Assembly: GCA_029213075.1 (NCBI GenBank)
Contig: JARGPO010000009.1
Span: 1-43,398, forward strand
Length of the DNA stretch: 43,398 bases
Direction of reading: 5' to 3'
DNA from: Legionellaceae bacterium
GTDB taxonomy: Bacteria > Pseudomonadota > Gammaproteobacteria > Legionellales > Legionellaceae
Shown in pieces: positions 33,479 to 43,398 of this stretch (its first letter is position 1; each line of letters opens with the position of its first letter). Both the position numbers and the translations under genes were made by a program. Under the pieces are notes generated by a model. That model saw only the letters and a program-made list of their open reading frames with translations. It had not been told where the DNA came from and did not search any database.

Positions 33479-36400
33479 CTACTCTTCATCAGAATGGTCG
33501 TCTACCAATGACATCAAGCTTGCATTACCACCCGCAGCGGTTGTATCTTCCGTATAAGTTCTTTCAACACATAATCGATGTAAATAACCAGGTCCACCAG
33601 CTTTTGGTCCTGTTCCAGATAATCCTTCACCGCCAAATGGTTGTAAACCAACTATAGCCCCAGTCATATTTCTATTAACATAACAGTTTCCAACCCGAAT
33701 ACGCTCTCTGATATATTGTACTGTGCTATTAACTCTACTATGAATACCTAGTGTTAGGCCATACCCTGTGTTATTTATCTCAGTAATAACCTTATCCAAA
33801 TTGCTTCGTTTGTATTTTACAACATGTAATACCGGGCCAAATATTTCTGTTTCTAATGAGTTAATGCTATCTATTTCTATAGCTGTTGGAGCCATAAAAA
33901 ATCCTTTGCTACAATCTTTTCCTAACTTACATTGATAAATTATTTCATGTGTTTTCTTCATTTTCTCTACATGCTTTTGTAAGACACTCAAGGACGCAGA
34001 ATCAATAACTGGCCCTACATCAGTTGCAAGTAAGCGTGGGTCTCCTATTGAGAGCTCTGACATTGCACCTTTTAATAACTCCATCATCCTAGGGTATACT
34101 TCATCTTGAACATATAAAACCCGTAAGGCAGAACAGCGCTGTCCAGCACTGCCAAAAGCCGAGTTTATAACGTCCAAAATAACTTGCTCCAGAAGTGCTG
34201 ATGAGTCAACTATCATAGCATTTTGACCACCAGTTTCAGCAATTAATGGTATTATTTCATCTCCTCGAGATACAAGGGTATTATTTATAGTTTTTGCTGT
34301 TGCTGTTGAACCTGTGAAAATCACACCTTTAATTCTTTTATCACCTACCAACTTTGTCCCAACCAAAGACCCTTTTCCTGGTACAAACTGCATTACCCCA
34401 TCTGGAATTCCAGCTTCTAGCATTAGTTGCACGGCATAGTGGCCAACTAGAGATGTTTGATCTGCAGGTTTTGCAATTACACAATTACCTGTTACTAACG
34501 CCGCTACAATTTGGCCGGTGAAAATTGCCAATGGAAAGTTCCATGGGCTAATGCAGAGTATCAAACCACGAGGATGCAGACTAAGTTCATTTATTTCACC
34601 CGTATACCCTCTCAAAATTTGTGGTTCAGACATCATTTTTCTAGCGCAAACTGCGTAATACCTACAAAAATCAACCGCTTCACGAACCTCAGCAATACCA
34701 TCATTCCATGTTTTACCTGCTTCCAAGCATAATATCGCCAAGAGTGTATTCATGTTCTTTTCATATAAATCAGCAAGTTTCTCAAGGCAAACTGCTCTTT
34801 TTTCAACTGGTGTTACACTCCAACTTGCAAATGCTTTTTGTCCTGAAACAAGGGCTTGTTCCATATTTTCTTCAGTTGCACGTATAAGATGACCAACGGA
34901 CTGTTTGCCATCTTGAGGAGAAACTACAAATTTAGAAGGCTTGTCATTTATTTTAACGCCACTAATGATTGGTTCTGCCTCCCAAAGATATGGTTCTTTT
35001 TCATGATAGTAATTTTGTAACTTAGCAATCACAGCTCTATCAGTTAAATCAATTCCAATTGCATTTTTACGCTCTGGCATAAAAATATCTAAGGGCAATG
35101 GTATATTACTATTCATTTTAGCAAGCAACGCCTTAGATTTTACTACTGGATTTTCTACTAAACTACTAATTGGAACGTCATTATCTGTAATTCTATTTAC
35201 AAATGAAGAGTTTGCCCCGTTTTCAAGCAACCTTCTAACTAAATAAGGTAGCAAATCTTCATGACTACCAACAGGAGCATAGACACGGCATGGAATACCA
35301 TACTTATCTTTTGGAATTATTTGCTCATAAAGATCACTTCCCATTCCATGTAAACATTGAAATTCAAAGTCTCGATAATCACCTACAATACTTAGAATCA
35401 TAGCAACAGAATATGCATTATGAGTTGCAAATTGCGGATATATAGCATCTGTCATTGTCATTATTTTTCTAGCACATGCTTGAAAAGACACATCTGTAAA
35501 AGGTTTTCTAGTGAAAACGGGATAGTCCTTAAATCCTTCCATTTGAGATTTTTTAATTTCACTATCCCAATAGGCGCCCTTAATCAACCTCACAATTATT
35601 CGTCTATTTTTCTTACGAGATAAATCTGCGACCCAATCTAGGACATGAAATGCTCTCTTTTGATAAGATTGTATTGCTAAACCAAATCCATGCCATCCAT
35701 CTAAACTATCATCACAAAAAACTTTCTCCATAACATCTAGAGAAATGTCCAAGCGCTCTGATTCTTCAGCATCAACAGTTAAACCAATATCATATTTTTT
35801 AGCAAGCTGCGCCAACTCTAATAATTTAGGTGTTAGCTCTGCAATTACCCGTTCGTGCTGGCCCTCTTCATATCGACAGTGAAGAGCTGATAACTTAATT
35901 GAGATCCCGGCTTTATCATATAAATTTGCATTTTTATCAGAGCTCTTCCCAATTGAATTTATTGCGTCTGTATAAGAAAGCATATACCTATCTGCATCGG
36001 CTTGCGTCAATGCTGCCTCTCCTAGCATATCATATGAGTACCTATAACCATTTTGCTCATGTTCTTTTGCTCTTTTAATTGCTTCAGTAATTGTCCTTCC
36101 CATCACAAATTGTTTGCTCATAACACGCATAGCTTTATTAGCTGCAACTCGTACAACACCTTCACCACTTCGACTAACCATTGTCATTAAAGCTTTTTGA
36201 AGCTTGGATTCAATTTTATCCGACGATAGAACTTTACCTGTTAATGCCAAAGCCCAAGTTGCCGCATTTATAAAAAATGAATTACTTTGACCCTTATGTG
36301 ACTTCCAATTAGCATTGGCAATTTTATCTTTAATTAAATCATCTATAGTTGTATTGTCAGGAACACGTAGTAAGGCTTCAGCCAAACACATAAGAGCAAT

Positions 36401-36643
36401 TCCCTCTTCGCTAGATAATGGGTATTCAATTAGAAAAGTATCGACTCCTACACCTTTTTTCCTATTTTCACGAACACTCTTAACCAAGTTAGTCGCTAAG
36501 ACTGACGTTTCTTTAGTTTGCTTGTCATTTAGCTCCGCTTTTTCAATTAAAGCTGAAATAACATCAATTTCAGGTGCGCGATAAGCATTGTTTATCTCAG
36601 ATCGAACCCCATCTGGTAAGTGTAAAGAGCTTTTATTAAACAT
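33479..36643 (-). CDS. putA: Bifunctional proline dehydrogenase / P5C dehydrogenase PutA
   Basis: 1054 aa. Oxidises proline to glutamate. The FAD-dependent proline dehydrogenase domain (about 170-470) shows LTVDAEESERLDISLDVME, IRLVKGAYWDSEI-like RLIKGAYWDSEIKKSQMEG and LHGMGSDLYEQI. The NAD-dependent aldehyde dehydrogenase domain (about 560-1040) shows LILCISPWNFPLAIFTGQI, GVIFTGSTATAKTI, catalytic Cys837 in SAGQRCSALR, and LETEIFGPVLHVVKY. There is no N-terminal ribbon-helix-helix, so this is the short PutA that does not repress its own gene, unlike E. coli PutA (1320 aa). Expression may depend on another regulator. Confidence 0.96.
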   Translation of the reverse strand: MFNKSSLHLPDGVRSEINNAYRAPEIDVISALIEKAELNDKQTKETSVLATNLVKSVRENRKKGVGVDTFLIEYPLSSEEGIALMCLAEALLRVPDNTTIDDLIKDKIANANWKSHKGQSNSFFINAATWALALTGKVLSSDKIESKLQKALMTMVSRSGEGVVRVAANKAMRVMSKQFVMGRTITEAIKRAKEHEQNGYRYSYDMLGEAALTQADADRYMLSYTDAINSIGKSSDKNANLYDKAGISIKLSALHCRYEEGQHERVIAELTPKLLELAQLAKKYDIGLTVDAEESERLDISLDVMEKVFCDDSLDGWHGFGLAIQSYQKRAFHVLDWVADLSRKKNRRIIVRLIKGAYWDSEIKKSQMEGFKDYPVFTRKPFTDVSFQACARKIMTMTDAIYPQFATHNAYSVAMILSIVGDYRDFEFQCLHGMGSDLYEQIIPKDKYGIPCRVYAPVGSHEDLLPYLVRRLLENGANSSFVNRITDNDVPISSLVENPVVKSKALLAKMNSNIPLPLDIFMPERKNAIGIDLTDRAVIAKLQNYYHEKEPYLWEAEPIISGVKINDKPSKFVVSPQDGKQSVGHLIRATEENMEQALVSGQKAFASWSVTPVEKRAVCLEKLADLYEKNMNTLLAILCLEAGKTWNDGIAEVREAVDFCRYYAVCARKMMSEPQILRGYTGEINELSLHPRGLILCISPWNFPLAIFTGQIVAALVTGNCVIAKPADQTSLVGHYAVQLMLEAGIPDGVMQFVPGKGSLVGTKLVGDKRIKGVIFTGSTATAKTINNTLVSRGDEIIPLIAETGGQNAMIVDSSALLEQVILDVINSAFGSAGQRCSALRVLYVQDEVYPRMMELLKGAMSELSIGDPRLLATDVGPVIDSASLSVLQKHVEKMKKTHEIIYQCKLGKDCSKGFFMAPTAIEIDSINSLETEIFGPVLHVVKYKRSNLDKVITEINNTGYGLTLGIHSRVNSTVQYIRERIRVGNCYVNRNMTGAIVGLQPFGGEGLSGTGPKAGGPGYLHRLCVERTYTEDTTAAGGNASLMSLVDDHSDEE

Positions 36644-36816
36644 AGCGTTTCCTATTTAGATTGTTAATGAACGAAGTATATACGAAAATTATCTAAAATA
36701 TAATCTCTCAAAGATGAATATATATTCATACGTATTTAAAACCTCCCAATTCGAGACAAATTTTACATCGTGCGTACTTTTTGATACAATGGATCGTTTT
36801 CACCACATGGATAACT

Positions 36817-37497
36817 ATGAATTCTATACTTACATTTCTTATAATCACATTCATATCCTTTAATCTTACAACCGGTGGAAACGGTTTTGCCCAATCTACA
36901 CAAGACATTCAATCTGAAACAAAAAGTCTAAGCCAATCAGCACCACAACTAAATCCTAATGTATTAAAACTAGCATTGGCCGCCTATACAAAAGCATCTA
37001 AAAACAGCGCAGTTCATAAGCAAATCTTAACTATTATCGACTATTCCCTACCCTCATCTAAACAAAGGATGTGGATATTCGATTTGAAAAACCACACATT
37101 ACTTTATAACACATATGTTGCCCATGGAAAGAACTCTGGACCAACAACCCCAAACCACTTCTCTAATCGCGACTCTAGCAAAGAAAGCAGTCTAGGAACA
37201 TATGTCACTCGTGATACATATATCGGCTCAAAAGGAATTTCCTTGAATTTACAAGGTTTAGAAAAAGGATTTAATGATAATGCCTACAGTAGAAGGGTTG
37301 TTATACATGGTGCCTGGTATGTTGAACCTAGCTTTATTAAGCAATCTGGAAGAGCTGGCAGAAGCTGGGGATGCCCTTCAATTGGACAATCAATAGCTAA
37401 ACCTATTATTAATTTATTGAAAGGTGGATCGGTTGTATTTGCATATTATCCGGATAAAAACTATCTATCCCATACTCACTATGCGAATATAGCCTAA
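36817..37497 (+). CDS. Periplasmic L,D-transpeptidase catalytic-domain protein
   Basis: 226 aa from ATG 36817; the frame opens at TTG 36781 but the ATG gives a clean signal peptide (ILTFLIITFISFNLTTGGNG). Belongs to the murein L,D-transpeptidase catalytic family (PF13645 type), with KQRMWIFDLKNHTLLYNTYV, RRVVIHGAWYV (His) and the catalytic Cys in GRSWGCPSIGQS. It probably cross-links peptidoglycan or attaches proteins to it. It is divergent from putA with a 173-base intergenic region. Confidence 0.88.
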   Translation: MNSILTFLIITFISFNLTTGGNGFAQSTQDIQSETKSLSQSAPQLNPNVLKLALAAYTKASKNSAVHKQILTIIDYSLPSSKQRMWIFDLKNHTLLYNTYVAHGKNSGPTTPNHFSNRDSSKESSLGTYVTRDTYIGSKGISLNLQGLEKGFNDNAYSRRVVIHGAWYVEPSFIKQSGRAGRSWGCPSIGQSIAKPIINLLKGGSVVFAYYPDKNYLSHTHYANIA

Positions 37498-37543
37498 TAA
37501 TTAAGAGCTATTTTTCGTTTAATACAAAACCAACAAGGATCTA

Positions 37544-37771
37544 ATGGGTATGTTTGTAAAAAAATGCAATATCGATAAAACTGATAGAATTAACCGCATT
37601 GTATTCGGAGTTATATTATGTCTGGCTGCGATGTTTGGGATGCGTTACGAATTTTATATTATTGCTGGCATTGTTCTTATTATAGAAGGAATTATTGGCT
37701 GGTGCTCAATACCAATATTAGTAACAAAGATTAAGAATTTAAATACTAGGAAAAATAGCGGCCCTCTTTAA
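37544..37771 (+). CDS. Small DUF2892 (YgaP-like) membrane protein
   Basis: 75 aa. KCNIDKTDRINRIVFGVILC at the front and two membrane helices (~17-34, ~38-58) with GIIGWCSIP, the DUF2892 hallmark. The full DUF2892 family is often fused to a rhodanese; here it is alone. AAGGA before the ATG. Confidence 0.8.
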   Translation: MGMFVKKCNIDKTDRINRIVFGVILCLAAMFGMRYEFYIIAGIVLIIEGIIGWCSIPILVTKIKNLNTRKNSGPL

Positions 37772-37786
37772 GCAAGAGTTGCCGCT
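37757..37786 (-). terminator. Terminator of msrB (inside the DUF2892 gene end)
   Basis: Arms AGCGGC (37757-37762) and GCCGCT (37781-37786) plus inner CTCTT/AAGAG. On the minus strand it is followed by ATTTTT, a U-run, so it fits the msrB transcript. It overlaps the last codons of the convergent DUF2892 gene. Confidence 0.6.
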
Positions 37787-37803
37787 GTTGAATTCGCTTC
37801 AAA

Positions 37804-38298
37804 TTATTTAAATAAATATAAATACTCACCATATCCATTTTGCTCCAATTTATCCTTTGGAATAAATTTAAGTGCCGCTGAGTTAATACAATAGCGCAGC
37901 CCTGTTGGTTTAGGACCGTCATTAAAAACATGGCCTAAATGAGAGTCGCCATATTTAGATCGAACCTCAGTACGAACGAGAAACAACAAATGCCTATCTT
38001 TTTTCAAAATCATAAAATCTTCATCAATTGCCTTACTAAAGCTTGGCCAACCGGTACCTGACTCAAATTTATCTCTAGAACTAAACAAAGGCTCACCTGA
38101 AACAACATCCACATATATTCCCTCACCTTTATTATCCCAATAAAGATTATCAAAAGGCTTCTCCGTACTTGATTTTTGCGTAACTTGATACTGCATAGGC
38201 GATAGATTTTTTATTCTTTCTACTTTATCAAACTCAGGCATATAAGCCATGGCGGTCTCCATAATCAGTAATCCGGCAATAATAACTAACAGTCTCAT
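37804..38298 (-). CDS. msrB: Periplasmic methionine-R-sulfoxide reductase MsrB
   Basis: 164 aa. Reduces methionine-R-sulfoxide. A signal peptide ([18 protein letters not shown]) sends it to the periplasm, unlike E. coli MsrB. Motifs: [29 protein letters not shown] with catalytic Cys137. The two CXXC zinc sites of typical MsrB are missing; Cys137 is the only Cys of the mature protein, so it needs an external reductant. The neighbour L,D-transpeptidase and this enzyme both act in the periplasm. Confidence 0.93.
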   Translation of the reverse strand: MRLLVIIAGLLIMETAMAYMPEFDKVERIKNLSPMQYQVTQKSSTEKPFDNLYWDNKGEGIYVDVVSGEPLFSSRDKFESGTGWPSFSKAIDEDFMILKKDRHLLFLVRTEVRSKYGDSHLGHVFNDGPKPTGLRYCINSAALKFIPKDKLEQNGYGEYLYLFK

Positions 38299-38438
38299 AA
38301 TTAATTACCTCGGTATAATTAAATTCATATAAACTAATTTAGTTTTAAATAGATTGTCAAAGCATCTTATACTTGTTATTTTAGATTATGATTACAAACT
38401 GTCAATTTGCTTAATCATGATAAAAGGATAAAATATTA

Positions 38439-39923
38439 ATGACAAAGCAAGAAAATGATACTCGCAGGTTAAAACAAACAACCAATATCATAATGATTAC
38501 TTTCTGGAGTCAGTTTTCATCTTACTCTTTAAATACAATTCTAGTTCTATTTCTAACCAAGCCACTTATTACAAATGGTTTAGGATACAAACAAGCAACA
38601 GCCTACGCATTTATTGGTATTAGCCAAGCAACTGGCTATATGATGCCTATTCTTGGTGGATACATGGCGGATCATATACTTGGAATTAGAAGAAGCATCT
38701 TGCTTGGCAGTGTTTTTCTAGCTATTGGCTACCTTCTAGTAATGTTAAGTGGTTATACAGTCTCATCATATGGAAATACCTTGTTTATAGCAGCGTACGC
38801 CTTAATTCCAGCATCAAACTCCTTACTTGCTGGCACAGCATCAACCATGGTTAATCACATTCACTCAGACAGCGCGATAAAGGCTAAGTCAGCAATGACA
38901 TATTATTACATGTCAATAAATATTGGGGCATTGCTCGCAACGATAATTGCTCCACAACTATTTGAAAGTAAATATGGTCCATTATCTGTTCTTACTTTAA
39001 CCTTTGTTGGCAAGGCAATTGCCGCCCTTAATTTTTCATATCAATATAAAATATATGACAATGTTACATGGGGGAAAGACACTGAAAAACTATCTAGCAA
39101 AGCCAAATATCAACTTATAGGATACTTGGCTGGCGTATATTTTTTCACGCTATTTGCCTATTCTCATATAAGAGTTGCAACAAGTTTAATCAGTATTGGT
39201 TGTGTTGTCGGTATTATTTGGTTTTTAATTAGGACTCTGAAATTAAACACCAAGCCAAGGCTTAAACAATTAATCGCATTCATCTTAATTATAGAGTCAA
39301 TTGTATTTTTTATAATATACAATCAAATGAATACTACACTAATCTTATTTGCAAAAAACAACTCCAACTATAATTTATTTGGATTAACAATTTCTCCAGC
39401 TCAGTACCAAATGTTAAATCCTATTTTGATTATATCAATAGGTTTGCAGCTACCAAGATTATATCGAGCGCTGCCAAAGTTCACCGTACCTTATCAGTTC
39501 GCCTGTGGAACTTTAATTTCTGGTTTTGCACTACTTTATATGAGTCATGCATGCTCACAAGCTATAAATGGCATTGTCGATGGTAATAATATTGCCATCA
39601 CATATATCTTAATTACTATCGGAGAACTATGGGTAAGCGCAATAGGACTCAGTATGATAGGTATGTACTGCGACCAAAGAAACCTTGCTTTTGCCATGGG
39701 GGTTTGGTTGCTTGGCAGCTCACTTTCAAACACAATTTCTGGTCGAGTAGCGAGTTATGTTGCGATCCCAGAATATATAACATCTAAAATAGACAGCTTG
39801 TCAATTTACAGATCTTATTATGAATCGATGGGACTAATAACTTGCACTGCGGGAGTAGTCATGGTGTGCATTGCTATCGCCTTGAAAAAATTTATGGCAA
39901 AAAGAAATATAGAAATAACCTGA
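38439..39923 (+). CDS. POT/PTR-family (peptide) transporter with altered ExxER motif
   Basis: 494 aa, about 14 membrane segments. The POT signature is visible in PILGGYMADHILGIRRSILL. The first helix reads TFWSQFSSYSLNTILVLFL where proton-coupled oligopeptide transporters have ExxERFSYYG: the two Glu and the Arg that couple protons are replaced, so the mechanism or substrate may differ. ATG at 38439 with AAAAGGATAAA upstream. It stands alone, divergent from msrB. Confidence 0.85.
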   Translation: MTKQENDTRRLKQTTNIIMITFWSQFSSYSLNTILVLFLTKPLITNGLGYKQATAYAFIGISQATGYMMPILGGYMADHILGIRRSILLGSVFLAIGYLLVMLSGYTVSSYGNTLFIAAYALIPASNSLLAGTASTMVNHIHSDSAIKAKSAMTYYYMSINIGALLATIIAPQLFESKYGPLSVLTLTFVGKAIAALNFSYQYKIYDNVTWGKDTEKLSSKAKYQLIGYLAGVYFFTLFAYSHIRVATSLISIGCVVGIIWFLIRTLKLNTKPRLKQLIAFILIIESIVFFIIYNQMNTTLILFAKNNSNYNLFGLTISPAQYQMLNPILIISIGLQLPRLYRALPKFTVPYQFACGTLISGFALLYMSHACSQAINGIVDGNNIAITYILITIGELWVSAIGLSMIGMYCDQRNLAFAMGVWLLGSSLSNTISGRVASYVAIPEYITSKIDSLSIYRSYYESMGLITCTAGVVMVCIAIALKKFMAKRNIEIT

Positions 39924-40058
39924 TTTATGACTATATTTAGATATATACATTTGTAATATTCGTAAAACAAATGGATGGGTAGTATAAAATAAAGCTTGAT
40001 TATGAAGAAGCGTTAAAATACTATCAACCACTTTTTACTATAGGAGCAACTATATATC

Positions 40059-41441
40059 ATGAGCATAAGCACATTTGACTTGTTTTCAGTTGGGATTGGC
40101 CCTTCTAGCTCTCATACAGTTGGACCAATGATTGCAGCCAATGAGTTTATTGGGATACTTCATAGTAATGAAATATTTGATAACGTTTCAGCAATACAAA
40201 TAGAATTGTATGGGTCACTTGCACTTACAGGCGTTGGTCATGCAACTGATAAAGCAATATTAAACGGTCTTGAAGGATTTTCCCCTGAGACTGTCGTACC
40301 TAGCAACATAATCCCCAATGTTATAAAAATTATAGAAAATGATCAGATAAATCTTGATGGCAAAAGACCTATAAAGTTTACTATGAGTAACGACCTTATT
40401 TTCTACCAAAAACAACAACTACCAAAACATGCTAATGGTATGAAATTAATTGCCTTTGATGAAAACCAAAACATATTAATTAGTCAAATATACTACTCAA
40501 TAGGCGGTGGGTTTATTCTAACGGATGAAGAATATGACCACCCTACCGAAGAGGATATTAAAGTAAAATATCCATTTGAAACTGCTCAAGATATACTCGA
40601 CCTTTGCAAGGATAACTCATTCACAATAGCTGATTTAATGCTAGCTAATGAAAATTCTTGGCGAACTACAAAAGACGTTCATGCTGGCATAAAACATATA
40701 GCCAAAATAATGCTAGATTGCATAGATAATGGTTGTCATAAACCTGGAATACTACCAGGAGGATTAAAAGTAAAACGGCGAGCACCTGATCTATATAATA
40801 AATTATCCAAAAATGATGGTCTTAAGACTATTTATGAGTCATCAGATGTAATGAGCCGGTTAAGCGTCTACGCAATTGCTGTTAATGAAGAAAACGCCGC
40901 GGGCGGCAGAATAGTCACATCTCCTACCAATGGAGCTGCAGGTGTGATACCAGCCGTTTTCAAATATTATTTAGAAGCCTACCCTAATAATAAAGAGCAA
41001 GATGTATACACTTTCTTTTTAACCGCGGCTGCTATTGGCATTCTCTATAAAAAAGGTGCGTCAATATCTGCAGCTGAAGTTGGATGCCAAGGGGAAATTG
41101 GCGTTGCTTCATCAATGGCTGCTGGAGCATTAACTGCAGTATTAGGTGGTACAGTCTTACAAATTGAAAATGCAGCAGAAATTGCTATGGAACATCATTT
41201 AGGAATGACTTGCGATCCTGTCTTGGGACTTGTGCAAATACCTTGTATTGAAAGAAACGCCATGGGGGCTGTTAAAGCTGTAAACGCATCAAGACTATCT
41301 TTAATGGAAGATGGCGAACATAAAGTATCTTTAGATGCGGTCATCAAAACCATGAACCAGACAGGTAAAGACATGATGTCTATATATAAAGAGACATCTC
41401 TAGGTGGACTAGCCACAAGTGTTAATATACCTGAGTGCTAG
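40059..41441 (+). CDS. sdaA: L-serine dehydratase (ammonia-lyase), [4Fe-4S]
   Basis: 460 aa. Converts serine to pyruvate and ammonia. Cys343 (VGCQGEIG), Cys385 (MTCDPVLG) and Cys396 (IPCIERN) are the cluster ligands, at the same numbers I recall for the L. pneumophila enzyme. The chain ends VNIPEC: in that enzyme a C-terminal cysteine reaches back to the free iron as an intrinsic inhibitor, and the end here (Cys460) allows the same. N-terminal [13 protein letters not shown] is the usual regulatory-domain opening. GGAG lies eleven bases before the ATG. Serine is a main carbon source of Legionella. Confidence 0.95.
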   Translation: MSISTFDLFSVGIGPSSSHTVGPMIAANEFIGILHSNEIFDNVSAIQIELYGSLALTGVGHATDKAILNGLEGFSPETVVPSNIIPNVIKIIENDQINLDGKRPIKFTMSNDLIFYQKQQLPKHANGMKLIAFDENQNILISQIYYSIGGGFILTDEEYDHPTEEDIKVKYPFETAQDILDLCKDNSFTIADLMLANENSWRTTKDVHAGIKHIAKIMLDCIDNGCHKPGILPGGLKVKRRAPDLYNKLSKNDGLKTIYESSDVMSRLSVYAIAVNEENAAGGRIVTSPTNGAAGVIPAVFKYYLEAYPNNKEQDVYTFFLTAAAIGILYKKGASISAAEVGCQGEIGVASSMAAGALTAVLGGTVLQIENAAEIAMEHHLGMTCDPVLGLVQIPCIERNAMGAVKAVNASRLSLMEDGEHKVSLDAVIKTMNQTGKDMMSIYKETSLGGLATSVNIPEC

Positions 41442-41464
41442 TCGTCCTGAGATGGATATGGAAA

Positions 41465-43054
41465 CTACTCTCCAAACAACTCTCTGGTTGCTAAAAATTT
41501 AATTTTAGGATGTCGCTCTTGAGTAATTGATAAATTAACTCTTGTAGGAGCCAAATAAATTAAAGCATCCCCGCCATCTAAAGCTAGATTATCAAAAGCT
41601 TTGGCTTTAAATTCAGCCATTACTTTAGGGCAATCAGCATATACCCAACGAGCGCAGGCAATACTTACCGACTCAAAACCGCAATCAACCTTGTACTCAT
41701 TTTTAAGTCTCTGAGCCACAACATCAAACTGTAAAATACCTACTGCTCCTAATATTAACTCATTGCTATTAAGAGGTCTAAAGACTTGGGTTGCACCTTC
41801 TTCTGAAAGTTCAATTAACCCTTTAATCAAGGCTTTGTTTTTCAATGGATCTTTCAAGCGTACTAGTCTATATAACTCTGGAGCAAAATTTGGAATTCCC
41901 CTAAATTGTAATTTCTCACCTTCGGTAAATGTATCGCCAATCCGGATTGTTCCATGATTATGTAATCCGATGATATCTCCAGGTAACGCTGTATCTGCCT
42001 GACTGCGATCACCTGCCATAAATGTTAGAGCATTGGAAATCTGTACATCTTTATTTAATCGCAGATGAGCTAACTTCATACCTTTAGTATATTTACCAGA
42101 GCATATCCTTAAAAAGGCAATTCTATCTCGGTGCTTAGGATCCATGTTCGCTTGTATCTTGAATACAAAGCCAGAAAATGGAGCCTCATTTGGAGAGACT
42201 ACCCTTGGTGATGCATCCCTTGAAATTGGGCCAGGGGCATATTTTGCAAAATCATCTAAAAGTTCTTTTATACCAAAATTATTAATGGCCGAACCAAAAT
42301 AGACTGGTGTTAATTTTGCCGCTAAATATTCATCAGCATTAAATTCATGAGATGCACCTTTAACTAACTCTATTTCATCTCTAAGCTCTAGTGCCATATC
42401 ACCAAGCTCTTCTGTTAACTCAGCGCTGTTCAACCCATTGATAACTCGCGCATCTTGAATAGATGAGTTCTTACCAGTTTGGTATAGATAGACTTTATCT
42501 TCATATAGATGATAAATACCGCGAAAACGTTTTCCCATCCCAACTGGCCAAGTAATTGGTGCGCATTGAATATTTAAGACACTTTCAACTTCGTCTAACA
42601 AATCAATAGGTGAGCGCCCTTCTCTATCAAGCTTATTAATAAATGTCATTATTGGCGTATCTCGCAAACGACAAACATCCATCAATTTAACAGTTCGTTC
42701 CTCAACACCTTTAGCAACGTCAATTACCATTAATGCTGAATCAACGGCTGTTAAAGTTCGGTATGTATCTTCGGAAAAATCTTCATGACCTGGCGTATCA
42801 AGTAAATTCATAACATGATCATTATGAACAAATTGCATAACAGACGTTGTTACAGAAATACCACGCTCCTTTTCCATTTCCATCCAATCAGATTTTGCAT
42901 AGCGATTAGACTTTCGCCCTTTGACACTCCCGGCCATTTGGATTGCACCACCAAACAAGAGTAATTTTTCAGTTACAGTTGTTTTACCAGCATCCGGATG
43001 CGATATAATCGCAAAAGTGCGCCTTTTAGTGAAGTCTTGATAAAAATCCGTCAT
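41465..43054 (-). CDS. prfC: Peptide chain release factor 3
   Basis: 529 aa (E. coli RF3 529). GTPase that recycles RF1 and RF2. G1 [10 protein letters not shown]3 DTPGHEDF, G4 NKLD, and [20 protein letters not shown] typical of RF3. Start chosen at ATG 43052-43054; the frame extends upstream to a TTG at 43078 without merit. It converges with sdaA with 23 bases between. Confidence 0.96.
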   Translation of the reverse strand: MTDFYQDFTKRRTFAIISHPDAGKTTVTEKLLLFGGAIQMAGSVKGRKSNRYAKSDWMEMEKERGISVTTSVMQFVHNDHVMNLLDTPGHEDFSEDTYRTLTAVDSALMVIDVAKGVEERTVKLMDVCRLRDTPIMTFINKLDREGRSPIDLLDEVESVLNIQCAPITWPVGMGKRFRGIYHLYEDKVYLYQTGKNSSIQDARVINGLNSAELTEELGDMALELRDEIELVKGASHEFNADEYLAAKLTPVYFGSAINNFGIKELLDDFAKYAPGPISRDASPRVVSPNEAPFSGFVFKIQANMDPKHRDRIAFLRICSGKYTKGMKLAHLRLNKDVQISNALTFMAGDRSQADTALPGDIIGLHNHGTIRIGDTFTEGEKLQFRGIPNFAPELYRLVRLKDPLKNKALIKGLIELSEEGATQVFRPLNSNELILGAVGILQFDVVAQRLKNEYKVDCGFESVSIACARWVYADCPKVMAEFKAKAFDNLALDGGDALIYLAPTRVNLSITQERHPKIKFLATRELFGE

Positions 43055-43398
43055 TTTCAACCTATAGTGATATGTCAAAAACCTATCAAAAACATGCTAG
43101 GATTTTGGGGGTATAGAAAATATTCATATGAATAAGCAGCTTTGTTATAATTCATAATTTAAACAAATAGAAAGCTTAGCTATTTAATAGAATTAAAGAC
43201 AGTACTATAACAGATTTTATATTTTCATGAAATATACATCAGATCAGGGCAAACACACAGGGCAAGAGCATCAAAGTCTAAATTCATGTCCATTTGATCA
43301 ATATTAAATAAAGTGGATTGGATAGTAGGGGTATCCTCTAACAAGAATTTTAGTGAATTGTTACCACCAGCTGAAAACACAATATTCCCCTACCTCCG
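43055..43398. other. Mostly non-coding right end; weak partial minus ORF
   Basis: I see no solid gene. A minus-strand frame (43380-43225, GTG start, 51 codons, ending DALALCVCPDLMYIS) has coding-like composition but no recognised match and a stop just upstream, so it may be a gene remnant. Contains the upstream region of prfC. Confidence 0.25.

Noticed and set aside
36726-36908. 60-codon minus-strand ORF over the L,D-transpeptidase start
   Set aside because: Opposite the signal peptide of a clear gene; no features of its own.
43225-43380. Minus-strand 51-codon frame at the right edge
   Set aside because: No family, GTG start without site; listed only as a weak remnant.

Overview
The window looks like part of a chromosome from an AT-rich, intracellular-type gammaproteobacterium, most likely of the order Legionellales (Legionella or a close relative). 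The basis is low GC, an L-serine dehydratase whose cluster cysteines fall at the same residue numbers I recall for the Legionella pneumophila enzyme, a short PutA without a DNA-binding domain, and effector-like proteins including one that ends in a eukaryotic CaaX prenylation box. The genus is an inference.

Left part (1-24361): an integrative conjugative element (ICE). Positions 1-16000 hold one long minus-strand operon for an F-type type IV secretion/conjugation system, in the transcribed order traA-L-E-K-B-V-C-W-U-trbC-N-F-H-G-(40-codon ORF)-traD. TraD runs off the left edge, so the relaxase (TraI) must lie outside. Many genes overlap by 4-14 bases. The operon starts with two replication-type genes resembling the phage lambda O/P pair. 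Inside the O-like gene are six copies of TGTCGGCCT, a perfect DnaA box and a 37-base, almost pure A+T stretch, arranged like an iteron origin. A strong promoter lies at 17131-17158. Further right (17301-20176) is a minus-strand cargo operon: HTH regulator, small PAS-like protein, peptide deformylase, MFS transporter. Then come a 32-aa ORF, an AlpA-type regulator and a secreted DUF6624-like gene, before tRNA-Pro(GGG), whose 3' end faces the island as expected for an integration site.

The DUF6624-like gene is split by a 2,673-bp composite transposon (21317-23989). One end is a 122-bp MITE-like element and the other a complete IS4/IS701-type insertion sequence. They share terminal repeats, and the whole unit is flanked by a 5-bp duplication (ACTTA). 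Removing the unit and one ACTTA copy restores the reading frame. Its passenger gene encodes a 265-aa protein ending in CLIM, a farnesylation-type CaaX box, which suggests a host-targeted effector moved as transposon cargo.

Right part (24362-43398): chromosomal backbone, mostly metabolism. It holds a possible membrane-inserted effector, an AI-2E/PerM family permease, a TPR protein with a 15-bp tandem repeat, a GNAT acetyltransferase overlapping the ribosomal oxygenase RoxA, fused PabA-PabB (folate) divergent from a DAHP synthase, PutA, a periplasmic L,D-transpeptidase, a small DUF2892 membrane protein, periplasmic MsrB, a divergent POT-family transporter, L-serine dehydratase and release factor 3. 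The proline and serine catabolic enzymes and the peptide-type transporter fit an amino-acid-fuelled lifestyle. A second small MITE-like element sits at 30132-30213 and supplies the stop codon of pabAB.
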